Shown here in pieces: positions 54,304 to 63,998 of a stretch of DNA of 64,000 nucleotides. The position numbers and the translations under genes were made by a program. Source of the DNA: JBBPZA01 sp963728925 (GTDB lineage Bacteria > Actinomycetota > Thermoleophilia > Solirubrobacterales > Solirubrobacteraceae). The stretch covers positions 123,601-187,600 of the forward strand of contig CAVSMB010000005.1 of assembly GCA_963728925.1 (NCBI GenBank). The letters are read 5' to 3'. The notes under the pieces were generated by a model. That model worked only from the letters and a program-made list of their open reading frames with translations. It ran no database searches and had not been told where the DNA came from. How positions within the stretch are numbered: position 1 is the stretch's first letter; every line of letters begins with the position of its first letter.

Positions 54304-55332
54304 CTACTTGTAGGCAATTCCGGCGCTTGCCGGGCCCGCTAGAGGAAGGATCTCGACATCCCGAAAGCCCACCTCTCTGCACCACCCCGCGAACTCGCCG
54401 CCGGTGAAGTCGAAGGCGTCACCGAACTCGATCAGCATGTTGAGCGACATCATCAGCCCGAACGCGTTCTCGCGGCGAGCGTCGTCGATCAGATTCTCAA
54501 CGACGATGAACGCGCCGCCTTCGGGCAAGGCGTCATAGGCGGACCGGATCAGGTGCATCTTTTGATCGAGGTTCCAGTCGTGCAGGATCATCCCCATCGT
54601 GATCACATCAGCCCCGGGAAGCGGGTCCGCGAAGAAGTCGCCTGAGGCGGCGGTCACGCGACCGTTCAGCCCGGCCGCGGCGATCGTCTTCTCGGCGATC
54701 GGAGTGACGGCCGCGAGGTCGAAGCTGGTGCAGCGAAGCTGCGGATGGCGCGCCGCGAGGATCAGAGAGAGCTGGCCGGTGGCGCCGCCGACATCGCAGA
54801 GCGTGTCGTACTTGGTGAAGTCGAAGTTCTCGGCCAAGGCGTGGAAGTTGCCGAGCGAGATGCCCTGCATGGCCTGCATGAACTGCTCGAGCCTCGCCGG
54901 GTCGCTGTAGAGCTCGTCGAACATCGCCTTGCCGGTGTGCTTGAGCTCGTTCTGCGGCTTGCCGGTCTGCAGTGCCTCGGTGAGATCGCCCCAGAAGCGA
55001 TACAGGCGCTCGTTGAACATCTCCAGGATCCCGCCGATGTACGTTGGGCTCCGCTTGTCGAGAAACGCCTCAGTCTCCGCGGTATTGCGATACCGCCCAT
55101 CGCTCCCGTCCCCGTCGCGCTCCAGGAATCGCAGCGCGACGAGCGTGTCGAGAAAGTCGTAGACCGCTCGCGGATGCAGACCGAGCCTGCCGCCGATCTC
55201 CTCGCCGGTCATCGGCCCGGCACCCAGTTCGGAGAACAACTCGAGCTCAACCGCTGAGAGGAGCGTCTTGGAGGCCCAGAAGCCCGCACCCACGTGCATG
55301 ATCTGCGATGGATCCAGCTCTACCCTTGCCAT
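54304..55332 (-). CDS. O-methyltransferase (acetylserotonin/hydroxyneurosporene type)
   Basis: A 342-residue enzyme with an N-terminal dimerisation winged helix (about 10-95, LFSELGAGPMTGEEIGGRLG) and a C-terminal SAM domain: TLCDVGGATGQLSLILAA, FDLAAVTPIAEKTI, then GMILHDWNLDQK with the catalytic His/Asp and VVENLIDDARR. This is the Methyltransf_2 family acting on phenolic or polyketide hydroxyls. The ATG at 55332 follows AGGAG. Confidence 0.88.
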   Translation of the reverse strand: MARVELDPSQIMHVGAGFWASKTLLSAVELELFSELGAGPMTGEEIGGRLGLHPRAVYDFLDTLVALRFLERDGDGSDGRYRNTAETEAFLDKRSPTYIGGILEMFNERLYRFWGDLTEALQTGKPQNELKHTGKAMFDELYSDPARLEQFMQAMQGISLGNFHALAENFDFTKYDTLCDVGGATGQLSLILAARHPQLRCTSFDLAAVTPIAEKTIAAAGLNGRVTAASGDFFADPLPGADVITMGMILHDWNLDQKMHLIRSAYDALPEGGAFIVVENLIDDARRENAFGLMMSLNMLIEFGDAFDFTGGEFAGWCREVGFRDVEILPLAGPASAGIAYK

Positions 55333-55334
55333 GT

Positions 55335-56207
55335 CTATCTCCTTGCTTCGGGCGCCCGTTTCGCGACAGGGCCGCGGATGAAGGCCACGATCGTGGCCGC
55401 CAGCGGTGACCATGGCGTCGTCGTCCCGACCACCAGATCCCAGCCGTGGCCCGCGGTGGCCGGCAGAACGATCAGGCGCCGGGTGGCGGATCGCGCTCGT
55501 CGCGCGATCGTTCGCATGTCGCTGACGGGCACGTAGCGATCGCCGCGCGCGACCGCGAACAGCGCCGGTGCGGTCACGTGGCGCGCGGCGGCGCCGGCGT
55601 CAGCATCGATGCCGGGCGTGAGCCCGGTCGTGTCGCGCTCGCCCGACAGGTCGATGACCGCTGCCGCGTGCAGCCGGGCGACGGCCACGACCGCGATGGC
55701 GCCGCCCATCGACGCGCCGACCAGCGCCACCCGGCGCGCGCCCCGGCGGTGCAGCTCCGCAACGGCAGCCGCGACGTCGGTGACCGCGTGGCCGCGGCCG
55801 TTCGGGCACGCCGAAGCTCCGAAGCAGCGCAGATCGAACGCCAGCGCCTGGACGCCGCGGCGCCCGAGGTAGCGGGCGTAGGGCAGCCAGCCGCAGAGGT
55901 CGCGCGGGTACTCATGGATCAACACCGCCCCGACCGGGCCCGAACCGGTCACGGCGCCCGCCAGCGTGACGCCGTCGCTGGTGCGAAAGCGGATCGGTCG
56001 CGCGCCGCTCACGGCTTCGCCGCAGAGACGTCGCGCCGCGTTCGGGCCCGCTGCGGCGGCGGTGACGGTCGGCGCGCGGGCGACCGGGTGCGACTCGCCA
56101 CCGCACCCGGGGATCGCGATCAGCAGCGTCGCCAGGACCACGCGCCGGCGCCTGGCGGCCCGCCGTCTCGTGGCGAGGCCGCTCACGCGACTCGAGGCCA
56201 GGCTCAC
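55335..56207 (-). CDS. Putative lipoprotein alpha/beta hydrolase
   Basis: A 290-residue hydrolase. An Arg-rich N-terminus leads into VVLATLLIAIPGCGGE, a possible lipobox, so it is probably anchored outside the membrane. The nucleophile Ser is in GASMGGA, the Asp near GDRYVPVS and the His in ATAGHGWDL. IHEYPRDLCGW is the oxyanion loop. Its ATG overlaps the stop of the upstream DHFR-like gene by ATGA. Confidence 0.82.
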   Translation of the reverse strand: MSLASSRVSGLATRRRAARRRRVVLATLLIAIPGCGGESHPVARAPTVTAAAAGPNAARRLCGEAVSGARPIRFRTSDGVTLAGAVTGSGPVGAVLIHEYPRDLCGWLPYARYLGRRGVQALAFDLRCFGASACPNGRGHAVTDVAAAVAELHRRGARRVALVGASMGGAIAVVAVARLHAAAVIDLSGERDTTGLTPGIDADAGAAARHVTAPALFAVARGDRYVPVSDMRTIARRARSATRRLIVLPATAGHGWDLVVGTTTPWSPLAATIVAFIRGPVAKRAPEARR

Positions 56208-56797
56208 GATCCGCCCGCAGCGGCGGGGTCTAGGACGCGGAAGCGCTGGTGGATCGCCGCGGGCGTCTCGATCACCTCGATCGTCTCCAGCGCGACGTGC
56301 TGCCCATCGAACATCCGGGTGCCCGCTCCGAGCAGCACCGGGGCCAGATGAATCTGGATCTCATCGACGAGACCAGCGGCGAGGTACTGCCGGCCGAGGT
56401 CGGCGCCGCCCATGACGACGACGTCAGCCTCGCCGGCCGCGGCCTGAGCGCGCTCGAGCGCGCGCCCGATGCCGTCGGTCACGAACTCATAGACACCGCC
56501 CTCCGGGCTCGTCGCAGGCGCCTCGTGCGTGACCACGAACAGCGGCCGGCGGGCCGAGCCCGACGGTCCGTCGGCACCCCACCACCGCACCGACGTGTCG
56601 TACGTGGTCCGTCCGGCGATCGACGCGCCGAGCCGCCCGACCCAGCCCGCGAGCAGCTCGGCGTTGCGCTCATCGCCGCCCAGCACCCACTCCATCAGCC
56701 GCAGGCCGCCCGCGCCCATCGGCTCCTCGGCTGTCTGGTCGGCCGCCGTCATGAAGCCGTCCAGTGACATGCTGGTGTCGAAGATCACAGTGCCCAT
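56204..56797 (-). CDS. Dihydrofolate reductase family protein (RibD C-terminal type)
   Basis: A 197-residue NADPH-dependent reductase. It begins VIFDTSMSLDGFMTAADQTA, has SIAGRTTYD about residue 60, VVVMGGADLGRQYLAAGLVD near 125, and IHLAPVLLGAGTRMFD, the family's usual end. Such YyaP/RibD-like proteins reduce pterin- or pyrimidine-like compounds; the substrate is unknown. It is the first gene of a coupled pair with the lipoprotein hydrolase. Confidence 0.9.
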   Translation of the reverse strand: MGTVIFDTSMSLDGFMTAADQTAEEPMGAGGLRLMEWVLGGDERNAELLAGWVGRLGASIAGRTTYDTSVRWWGADGPSGSARRPLFVVTHEAPATSPEGGVYEFVTDGIGRALERAQAAAGEADVVVMGGADLGRQYLAAGLVDEIQIHLAPVLLGAGTRMFDGQHVALETIEVIETPAAIHQRFRVLDPAAAGGS

Positions 56798-56997
56798 GGG
56801 TTCTCCTCTCGGCTAGAGCGCATCGGCTGCGCCCCGGGTGACGAAGATGTGCGCGACGAGCTCACCGCGCGTACGCACACGCCGAGCGGCGACCGGTCGG
56901 CGCGCGCGGCTCTCGCGTTCGACGATCGTCGTGAGGACGGATCGCAGGCGGACGCGCCGCCGGACCCGCCCGGCCGGTCGCATGCCCTCGGGCTCCC
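56798..56997. other. Intergenic region
   Basis: No supported gene. Several Arg-rich frames occur in both directions, typical of GC-rich noncoding DNA. Confidence 0.5.
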
Positions 56998-57429
56998 TCA
57001 CCTGGGGAGGATGTCGAACGGGGAGCCCAAGGGCCGCGGTCCCTGGCCGACCCACGGCGTGCATGCGAAATGCGGGCGCGTCGCTTCGGTGCAGGCCCGC
57101 CAGTACTTGGCCCATCCGCGCCAGTAGAACTTGCCCGCGCGGCCGACGTGGCCCTTCCAGTGCGAGTGGTCGCGGTCGTTGTCCGAGTCGAGCCAGCCCC
57201 GGTCGGTGTACACGTAGTTCCGGCGGCGTTCCAGGCCCTCGTAGTTGTTGCGGATCTCGAACCGCAGCGTGTCCGTGGTCGACGGGAAGATGTAGTAGCT
57301 GACCCTGCAACCAGCGCCTTGCTTGTAGCGTCCACATTTCGTCCCCGCCTGTGCGGGGGTCGCGGCAAGCACGCCCATCAGCAGGGCGACCACGACGAGG
57401 GCAAGGAATCGGGTCGGTGTGATGCGCAT
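56998..57429 (-). CDS. Small secreted hypothetical protein
   Basis: A 143-residue exported protein with a clear signal peptide (LALVVVALLMGVLAATPAQA, about residues 9-28). The mature part is rich in aromatic and basic residues, with four Cys: KCGRYK, CRVSYY, CTEAT and CTPW. These could form two disulfides. No family was recognised. It lies 15 bp upstream of nothing on its strand; the next gene (57445) is transcribed in the same direction and ends close to its start. Confidence 0.75.
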   Translation of the reverse strand: MRITPTRFLALVVVALLMGVLAATPAQAGTKCGRYKQGAGCRVSYYIFPSTTDTLRFEIRNNYEGLERRRNYVYTDRGWLDSDNDRDHSHWKGHVGRAGKFYWRGWAKYWRACTEATRPHFACTPWVGQGPRPLGSPFDILPR

Positions 57430-57444
57430 GGGGTCTCCTTGTCG

Positions 57445-58842
57445 TCAGGGCCGTGCCCCTCGTGGGGCGGCCGGCTCGTCCGGCGCCATGTGGGACGCGA
57501 TGAGCAGGCGGTCGGGGTCGAGGGCGGCGCGAGTCCGGGTGAGCCGCTCGAGGGCGTCGTCGGGGACGCTGGTCTTCAATGAGCTCCAGCGTTCGGCGAA
57601 GTTGAGGAAGCGCGTCCCGGTCGCCCAGGGGCGCATTGCCGTCATTGCGTGGTCGAGGTGGGCGCCGAGCTCGGCCGCGGATGCGGGGGCGCCGGGCACG
57701 CCGACGCCGAAGAGCGCGAACCGGCCCTCGAGGTGCCCGCGCGCCCCTGTGGCGGCCGGTGGCGCGGCGAGCGCACCACCGAGCTGACGCAGCTCCGCGG
57801 CGAGCAGCGGCGAGCCCGGACCCATGACGCGCAGGAAGGCGTGGATGGCCCAGTCGTCGAGCCCTTCGAGCAGGATGCCGTCGCCGATGGCGGGGACCGG
57901 GTCCTCGGGATCGCCGTGCAGCCGCACCACGGCGGCGCTCGGCATCGGTCCGAAGCCACCGAGGATCGGCGTGGCGACCGCGCGCAGGCGCTGCTCGAGG
58001 TGCTTGGCCTCGGCGGGGTCGAGCGCGACGCCGTCGATCGAGACGGTCGGCACGCCGCGCAGCGGTTCGGGCACCTCGGGCAGCGGCGGGAGGTTGAGGA
58101 TCCGGAAGGTGGTCGTGATGCCGTCTGGGGCGTCGTGTGCCCAGTCGCGCCAGGCGCGCAGGAGCGCGAACGCCGACCGTGCCGGGAAGGACAGCGCCCC
58201 ACCGGTCACCTGGGCGTAGGGCAGCAGCCCGAGCTCGACGGCGGTCACGATCGCGTAGCCGCCCCCGCCGCCGCGCAGGGCGTGAAAGAGATCGGGGTGG
58301 TGGTCGGCGTCCACGCGCCGGAAGCCGCCGTCCGGGGTCACCACCTCGAATGCCCGGACGTGGTTGGCTGCCAGCCCGTGCGCACGGGCGTAGAACGACA
58401 GCCCGCCGCCGAGCAGGTAGCCGATCACCCCGACGGTCGGCGAGGATCCGTGCATGACGGCCAGGCCGTGGGGCGCCACGGCAGCGACGACGTCGCCCCA
58501 GAGCGCGCCGGCCTTGATGCGTGCCACGCGGGCGGCGGGATCAACCTCGACCATGCCGTCGTGCAGCGCGAGCTTGAGCAGCAGCGCGCGGTCGAGCGCG
58601 GGCAGCGCCTGGCCGAGGTGACCGGTCGTCTGCGGCGCGACCCGCAGTCCGTGCGCGCGGGCGTAGGCCAGCGCGGCCTGAACCTGTTCGACGCTGCGCG
58701 CGATCCATACCGCGGCGGGGCGCTGGTCGGCCGTCAGGTTCCACGCCCGCCGCGTCTCGTCCCAGCCGGGATCGGCGGGAAGGATCGGTCCGTCGGCGGG
58801 CTGCGTGTCCGGCGGCGAGATGAGCCTGGCTGCTGCGGTCAT
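57445..58842 (-). CDS. FAD-binding oxidoreductase (BBE/VAO family)
   Basis: A 465-residue flavoprotein. The FAD-binding PCMH domain shows VAPQTTGHLGQALPALDRA, where the GHLGQ segment takes the place of the usual RxxGH, then GSSPTVGVIGYLLGGGLSFY and LFHALRGGGGGYAIVTAVEL. The C-terminal BBE-like end reads ALDPDRLLIASHMAP. It is a single-domain relative of the FAD half of the fusion at 50010. It is divergent from the LysR gene, which probably controls it. Confidence 0.85.
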   Translation of the reverse strand: MTAAARLISPPDTQPADGPILPADPGWDETRRAWNLTADQRPAAVWIARSVEQVQAALAYARAHGLRVAPQTTGHLGQALPALDRALLLKLALHDGMVEVDPAARVARIKAGALWGDVVAAVAPHGLAVMHGSSPTVGVIGYLLGGGLSFYARAHGLAANHVRAFEVVTPDGGFRRVDADHHPDLFHALRGGGGGYAIVTAVELGLLPYAQVTGGALSFPARSAFALLRAWRDWAHDAPDGITTTFRILNLPPLPEVPEPLRGVPTVSIDGVALDPAEAKHLEQRLRAVATPILGGFGPMPSAAVVRLHGDPEDPVPAIGDGILLEGLDDWAIHAFLRVMGPGSPLLAAELRQLGGALAAPPAATGARGHLEGRFALFGVGVPGAPASAAELGAHLDHAMTAMRPWATGTRFLNFAERWSSLKTSVPDDALERLTRTRAALDPDRLLIASHMAPDEPAAPRGARP

Positions 58843-58955
58843 CGTGAGGCTCCGAGTTCGTCGAGGTTGGCTCGTCACCCACCGTGACACGAGCGAGGAT
58901 CAAGGGCAACGAAGAGTTGTGCTACTGAGGATCAGCCTCTGCGATACTGCGACGG

Positions 58956-59837
58956 GTGGAGCTGCGCCACCTCGAGACCTTCGTGACCGTGGCCGAGGAA
59001 CGCAGCTTCAGCCGCGCGGCCCAGCGACTGCACGTCGTGCAGTCGGCCGTCTCGGCCACCATCAAGACCCTGGAGCGCGAACTGGCCGTACCGGTGTTCG
59101 ACCGCAATGCCCACCGAGTGGAGCTCACCGACGCCGGTCGGACCCTTCTGCCGGAGGCGCGCAGGACGCTCGCGGCGGCAGGCGCCGCGCGGGACGCGAT
59201 CGACGAGTTCCGTGGCGGCCTGCGGGGAGTCGTGCGCCTCGGGGTGATGCTGAGCCAGCGCGCGCCGGCCGTGAACGTGCCCCTCCTGCTGTCCTTGTTC
59301 GGTCGCGAGCATCCGAACGTGGATGTCGAGCTCCGCCAGGCCCCGAGCGCCGAGCACGCCGCCGACCTGCGATCCGGGAGGCTCGACCTGGCCTACGTCG
59401 CCTTGCCTCGCGCTGCGGCCCAAGGGCTGGAGCTGACGCCGCTCTTGAGCCTGGAGATGCAGCTCCTGGTACCCGCCGGGCATCGACTGGCCGACCGCGC
59501 CAGCGTGGAGCTGGGAGCACTGGCCGACGAGCCCTTCGCGGACGGTCCGCCCAGCTGGGGTATCCGCATGTGCATCGACCGCGCGTTTGCCGCCGCCAAC
59601 GCCACCCGAAGGGTGGTCTACGCGATAAGCGAACTGCGCAGCCTCGTCGAGTTCGTGCACTACGGCCTGGCGGTGACCATCCTCCCCCCCGAGACGATCA
59701 CGCCGGACGACGACGTGCGTGCCGTACCCATCCGCCACCACGCGCCCCACTTCACCTTCTCCATCGCCCGCGCGCGCGACCAACAGCTGGGCGCGGCGGC
59801 CCAGGCGCTCCTGAGCGCCATCAGGGCCATGGCCTAG
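58956..59837 (+). CDS. LysR-family transcriptional regulator
   Basis: A 293-residue LysR regulator. The winged helix is MELRHLETFVTVAEERSFSR and HVVQSAVSATIKTLERELAV; the co-inducer-binding domain (about 90-293) shows LRSGRLDLAYVALP. The GTG at 58956 fits the family's usual start. It lies 113 bp from the divergent FAD oxidoreductase gene, the usual arrangement in which LysR controls the neighbour. Confidence 0.9.
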   Translation: MELRHLETFVTVAEERSFSRAAQRLHVVQSAVSATIKTLERELAVPVFDRNAHRVELTDAGRTLLPEARRTLAAAGAARDAIDEFRGGLRGVVRLGVMLSQRAPAVNVPLLLSLFGREHPNVDVELRQAPSAEHAADLRSGRLDLAYVALPRAAAQGLELTPLLSLEMQLLVPAGHRLADRASVELGALADEPFADGPPSWGIRMCIDRAFAAANATRRVVYAISELRSLVEFVHYGLAVTILPPETITPDDDVRAVPIRHHAPHFTFSIARARDQQLGAAAQALLSAIRAMA

Positions 59838-59933
59838 ACGTGCGCGCCGAGGGTCCCTGCACGCTCTTAACGACATGTCGGTACTCATGGGTCGAGCATG
59901 CCGCCGGTCGGCGGCCACGACCATGCCCGTTCG

Positions 59934-60599
59934 CTATCGCCGAACGGACCGCGCGATGCGCTCGCCGGCGCCGGCGAGCGCGCGCGCATATTCGTCACTT
60001 CGCGCCTGGAACCGGTCGCGTGGCGCGCAGAGCGTGAGGGCGGCGGTCGCCGGGCCGTCGCCGATGCGCACCGGGGCGGCGGCGCAGTCGACCCCTTCGA
60101 GCGCGCGCTGGGTCCCGACCGCGTAGCCGTGGCGGCGCACCCGCTCGGCCTCGACGGGGTCGAGGCCGCCACTGGCGCGCTCGGCGAGCAGGACCGTGCC
60201 CGGCGGTGTCAGCTGCGCGGCAACGGGTGCGCTCGGCGCCGTCACGCCGCCGGGCGGGCGTTCGCTGGCGACATACAGGACGCGGCCGCGCTCCCATGCG
60301 GTGAGGTGGATCGTTTCGCCGAAGTGGCTCGCCAGCTGGCGTGCGGTGGGCGTGACCGCCTCGCGGTACGGACTCGTGGCCAGCATCGTCCGCGCCAGCC
60401 CCAGCGTTCGCCAGCCAAGCCGGTAGCGCCCGCACGGCAAGCGCTCCGTCAAGCCGGCGCTCGTCAACTCGGCCAGCAGCGCATGCGCTGTGGACCTAGC
60501 GATCCCCAGCTCGTTCGCCACCTCGCTCGGCCCCCAATGCGGGTGCTCGACCGAGAAGAGATCGAGCACCAGGGCCGCCTTGCGGACGCTCGCGGGCAC
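59934..60599 (-). CDS. IclR-family transcriptional regulator
   Basis: A 221-residue regulator. The N-terminal winged helix reads RKAALVLDLFSVEHPHWGPS and ELGIARSTAHALLAELTSAG, and the effector-binding GAF-like domain follows from about residue 75, with TIHLTAWERGRVLYVAS. The C-terminus is shorter than the usual 250 residues but complete. The nearest possible target is the SDR gene upstream on the same strand; this is not shown. Confidence 0.87.
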   Translation of the reverse strand: MPASVRKAALVLDLFSVEHPHWGPSEVANELGIARSTAHALLAELTSAGLTERLPCGRYRLGWRTLGLARTMLATSPYREAVTPTARQLASHFGETIHLTAWERGRVLYVASERPPGGVTAPSAPVAAQLTPPGTVLLAERASGGLDPVEAERVRRHGYAVGTQRALEGVDCAAAPVRIGDGPATAALTLCAPRDRFQARSDEYARALAGAGERIARSVRR

Positions 60600-60707
60600 A
60601 TGACAAGCCTAGGCGCGCACCGCGGAGACGCCCGTACGGCTACCCCCACCACGCGTATCGCCCAACGAGTTGGGGCCGGGAAGGGCGGGCGTTGTCGAGC
60701 TCGCTGG

Positions 60708-61307
60708 TCACCATGCCCGGATGATCTCTCCGGTGCGCCATCCCTCAACACTGCGTTGGAAGGCGGACGCGACCGTGCGCATGGGAACGGGGGTGCGGCC
60801 CGGGTTGAAGGGCCCGAACTGCTCGTAGCTGTCCTGGGCCAGCCCGGGGCTGACGGCGTTGATCCGTATGCGGCGCTCGAGGCTGAGGGCGGCAGCGCGC
60901 ACGAAGCCTTCGACGCCGCCGTTGGCGACGGCGAAGCTGGTCGCCTCCGGGATCGGATCGTCGAAGACATAGCCGGACATGAGCGTGAAGGAGCCCCCGT
61001 CGGAGATCAGCGATCTCCCGAGCAGGACGAGCCGAACCTGCCCGAGGAGCTTGCTGTGAACGCCAAGCGCAAGCTCTTCCTCGGTCACGGTCTCGAAAGC
61101 GGCGAAATGCGCCTCGCCGGCCGCGCATGCGAGCGCGTCGAAGCTCCCGATCCGTCGGTACATGGCTCGCACGGACTCCGGCGAGCTGATGTCCACCTGG
61201 ACGTCGCCGGACCGCCGCCCGGCCACGACGATCTCATGTCGAGCCGACAAGAGCTCGACCACGGCTGTGCCGATGGTTCCGGCGCCTCCAACGACGACGA
61301 TGCGCAC
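60708..61307 (-). CDS. Short-chain dehydrogenase/reductase (short SDR)
   Basis: A 199-residue NAD(P)-binding SDR. The glycine motif is VVVGGAGTIGTAVVELLSAR, the adenine-pocket residues VDISSPES and the catalytic region ALACAAGEAHF then GGSFTLMSGYVFDDP. The usual Tyr-x-x-x-Lys is not clear (FAVANGGVEGF at that position), so activity may differ. It belongs to the short, YwfD/YciK-like clade. The GTG at 61307 follows TAGGAGG. Confidence 0.75.
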   Translation of the reverse strand: MRIVVVGGAGTIGTAVVELLSARHEIVVAGRRSGDVQVDISSPESVRAMYRRIGSFDALACAAGEAHFAAFETVTEEELALGVHSKLLGQVRLVLLGRSLISDGGSFTLMSGYVFDDPIPEATSFAVANGGVEGFVRAAALSLERRIRINAVSPGLAQDSYEQFGPFNPGRTPVPMRTVASAFQRSVEGWRTGEIIRAW

Positions 61308-61721
61308 GTGACTGCCTCCTATCGACGTGAGCGGGCCGAGTGCGAACATCGCGGCTCCGGTGATCTCGGCGCGAGGGTCGCCATCTACCACCGATACGCC
61401 GCTCGGCCTAAGTGACGGTTCTGGCCCTCTACGGTGCCGCGCCGCATCCCCGCGACCAAACAGTGTTCGTCACAGCCGAACCCGGGTGAGCCTCAGAGCG
61501 ACAGGCGCGGACGGCAGAACCTCTCCGCCAGCGGCCACGACGCTGGCGACCTACATGACGCCTTCACGCGCGAGCCTCCGCCAGGAGCTCTCACACACGC
61601 AGTCGGCTCGAGCCGATCTGTGACACGCTCAGCGGCTCGCAGAGCGAACGTCTACCGGCGCAGGGCTCTCGCACGGCGGCGGCCGTCCCGCAGAGGATCG
61701 GCTTAGGGGACGGGCGGTGGA
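61308..61721. other. Region between the SDR gene and the Tn3 transposase
   Basis: No supported gene. It should contain the SDR promoter on the minus strand and the left end of the Tn3-family transposon. A clear 38-bp Tn3 inverted repeat was not identified by eye, though GGGGACGGGCGG lies 9 bp before the transposase stop. Confidence 0.4.
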
Positions 61722-63998
61722 TCAAGCGAGGGCGGCGACGGTGGGCCCGCGATCGAGGTCAAGGCGGCGGTCCATGTCCAGGCGGAACGTGCCGTAGGGG
61801 TTGACGTTCGACCAGAACAGCGGGGTCAGGCCGCGGCGGTCGTCGTCGGCCAGGCGGTCGGCCCACTGGGGTTCCTGCAGGACGCGTTGGACGAGGATGG
61901 TGTTGATGTGCACCAGGGCGGACTGCAGCAGGTGCAGCGCGAGCATCGAGATCTCTTGGGTCTCGCGGTCGGGGCCGGTGAGTTCGGAGTCCTTGCCGTA
62001 GAAGATCACGGTGTTGGCGCTGTTCCAGTGCTCGACGACCTGCAGGCCCTCGTGGATCTCGCGGCGCAGCTCGGGGCTGGCGAGGTAGTCGCAGATGAAC
62101 GCGGTCCGGACGGCGCGGCCGAGCTCTTCGAGCGCCTGGTAGGTCGAGTGCTTGGGACCGCCGCGGGTGAAGCGGCGCAGGACCTGCTCGGACTCGGCGG
62201 TCCCGAGCCGCAGCGCCGTCGCGTACTTGACGAGCTGGTCGTACTGCTGGGCGATCAGCTCCCAGCGGATCGGGCGCGTCAGCAGCTCATCCAGGCCCGC
62301 GTAGGCCGTACCGTCCGACGGGCGGTACAGGCGCGCGGAGCCGATGTTCTTCAACCTGGGCAGCAGCTTGAAGCCGAGCAGGTGACAGAACGCGAAGCCG
62401 ACGGCGCTCGCGCCGTGCGTGTCGGTGTAGTTGGCGTCGATCTCGGCGTCGGTGCAGTGGCGCAGCAGCCCTTCGATCATCGCGGCGACCTCTGAGGCCG
62501 AGCAGGAGCGCAGCTGGCTGTAGATGCAGGTGCTCTTGCGCTCGACGTGCCAGTAGATCATCACGCCCGGGCCGCCGTAGCGGGCGTGCCACTCGGTCAT
62601 CAGGTTCGATTGCCAGGACCCGAAGCGCTTGGAGTCACTCGCGCAGGCGGTGCCGGTGCCCCACCAGGCGGGGTCGCGGTGCTCGAAGGTGGCGTTGACG
62701 ACGCGGATGATCGCGCGGTGCAGGTTCTCGCGGGTGATGTGGGTGTGGCGCACGCGGCGCAGCGTGGCCTCGCTCTCGCCGTGCTCGCCGGTCGCGACGA
62801 TCCGCCGGATCCCCATGTTCGTGCCCAACGCGAACAGCGCGAGCAGGAGCCGGCGGCGCAGCACGTCGCGCCGCACGATCTCCCTGGAGGCGACGGATGA
62901 GAACTCGTCGGTGAACGCGGTCAGCAGGTCGGTCTCCTTGAATAGGTCGAGCAGGTCGACGGTGCCCCAGCGCCGGCCGACCTCGTCCTTGAGCGCCTGC
63001 AGGCTGGCCGGCTCGTCCTGCGCCGGCGCACGCGGCACGGTGATCCATACCTGGCCGGAGCGGGTGCCGATCCGCACGCCGCCCGCGGCGTCGGTGGCCA
63101 GCGCGGCCGAGAGGCCGGCGAGCGCGCCGTCCAAGCGGGCTTTGAGGTCGGCGATGAACGCGGTCGGGTCCAGGGGCGCGCGGATCGCGGCGTAGTGGGC
63201 CTCGCGGTTGACCTCGAAGTCGGTCGGCAGGTCGGCCTCTGGGTCGCGCCAGCGCCCGGCACCGGCGACCCACACCTCGCGACGGCGGATCGCGTCGCGC
63301 AGCGCGACGAGCACGCACAGCTCGTACGGCACCCGCGCGACCCGGCCGGCCTCGTCGAGGACCGCCGAGCGCCATGACGCCGGGACCACGCCGTCCAGCG
63401 GCACCCTTTCGGTGTCGTCGTAGAACTGCACGCGCTCGCGGTCGGCGTACCGGCGCAGCAGCACGACGGCATCCATCACCGGCCGGTAGGCGCTGTTGTT
63501 GCAGCGAAGGTCCAGCGCCGCAAGCAGCCGCGGGAGCATCCGCCGGTAGTGGTTGGAGTACGAGGAGCGCAGCACGGTGCGAACCCGCGCGCGAAACGCG
63601 GCCTCGTTGGTCTTGGCCTCACGCACGAGCTCGCGCAGCGTGCTCTCGCCAACCACGGGGTACAGGGCGCGCCGCACGGTCTCGTCGGGGTGCTCAACGG
63701 CCGCGTGGGCGAGCGAGAAGAGAATCCCTTCCTTGCCGCGCACGCGCTTGAGATCGGCGATCAGCTCGCCCTCCACGCGATTCTCCGCGCGCGCGTTGAC
63801 GCGGTGCACGACGCCGAGGAACAGCTCCATGAGACTGTCGGTGATCTCGGTCTGCCGGCACGCGCACAGGACGGCCAGCAGCGTCAGACGCACCGGCGCA
63901 GGGTGCGCTCGCAGCCACGCCGGGTACTCGGCGCCCGCGCGCGCCCGCCACGCCCGCAGCCGCTTCTCCGAGGCGTCCGCGAACAGATCGACGGGCAA
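61722..63998 (-). CDS. tnpA: Tn3-family transposase (TnpA), 5' end outside the window
   Basis: At least 758 residues of a Tn3 transposase, which normally has about 970-1000. The DDE domain shows SDSKRFGSWQSNL (first Asp region), IYWHVERKSTCIYSQLRSCS and TDTHGASAVGFAFCHLLGFK (second Asp), and VEHWNSANTVIFYG near the last catalytic residue. The C-terminal FWSNVNPYGTFRLDM is characteristic. The frame is intact here; the 5' end and the resolvase lie beyond position 64000. Confidence 0.92.
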   Translation of the reverse strand: MPVDLFADASEKRLRAWRARAGAEYPAWLRAHPAPVRLTLLAVLCACRQTEITDSLMELFLGVVHRVNARAENRVEGELIADLKRVRGKEGILFSLAHAAVEHPDETVRRALYPVVGESTLRELVREAKTNEAAFRARVRTVLRSSYSNHYRRMLPRLLAALDLRCNNSAYRPVMDAVVLLRRYADRERVQFYDDTERVPLDGVVPASWRSAVLDEAGRVARVPYELCVLVALRDAIRRREVWVAGAGRWRDPEADLPTDFEVNREAHYAAIRAPLDPTAFIADLKARLDGALAGLSAALATDAAGGVRIGTRSGQVWITVPRAPAQDEPASLQALKDEVGRRWGTVDLLDLFKETDLLTAFTDEFSSVASREIVRRDVLRRRLLLALFALGTNMGIRRIVATGEHGESEATLRRVRHTHITRENLHRAIIRVVNATFEHRDPAWWGTGTACASDSKRFGSWQSNLMTEWHARYGGPGVMIYWHVERKSTCIYSQLRSCSASEVAAMIEGLLRHCTDAEIDANYTDTHGASAVGFAFCHLLGFKLLPRLKNIGSARLYRPSDGTAYAGLDELLTRPIRWELIAQQYDQLVKYATALRLGTAESEQVLRRFTRGGPKHSTYQALEELGRAVRTAFICDYLASPELRREIHEGLQVVEHWNSANTVIFYGKDSELTGPDRETQEISMLALHLLQSALVHINTILVQRVLQEPQWADRLADDDRRGLTPLFWSNVNPYGTFRLDMDRRLDLDRGPTVAALA

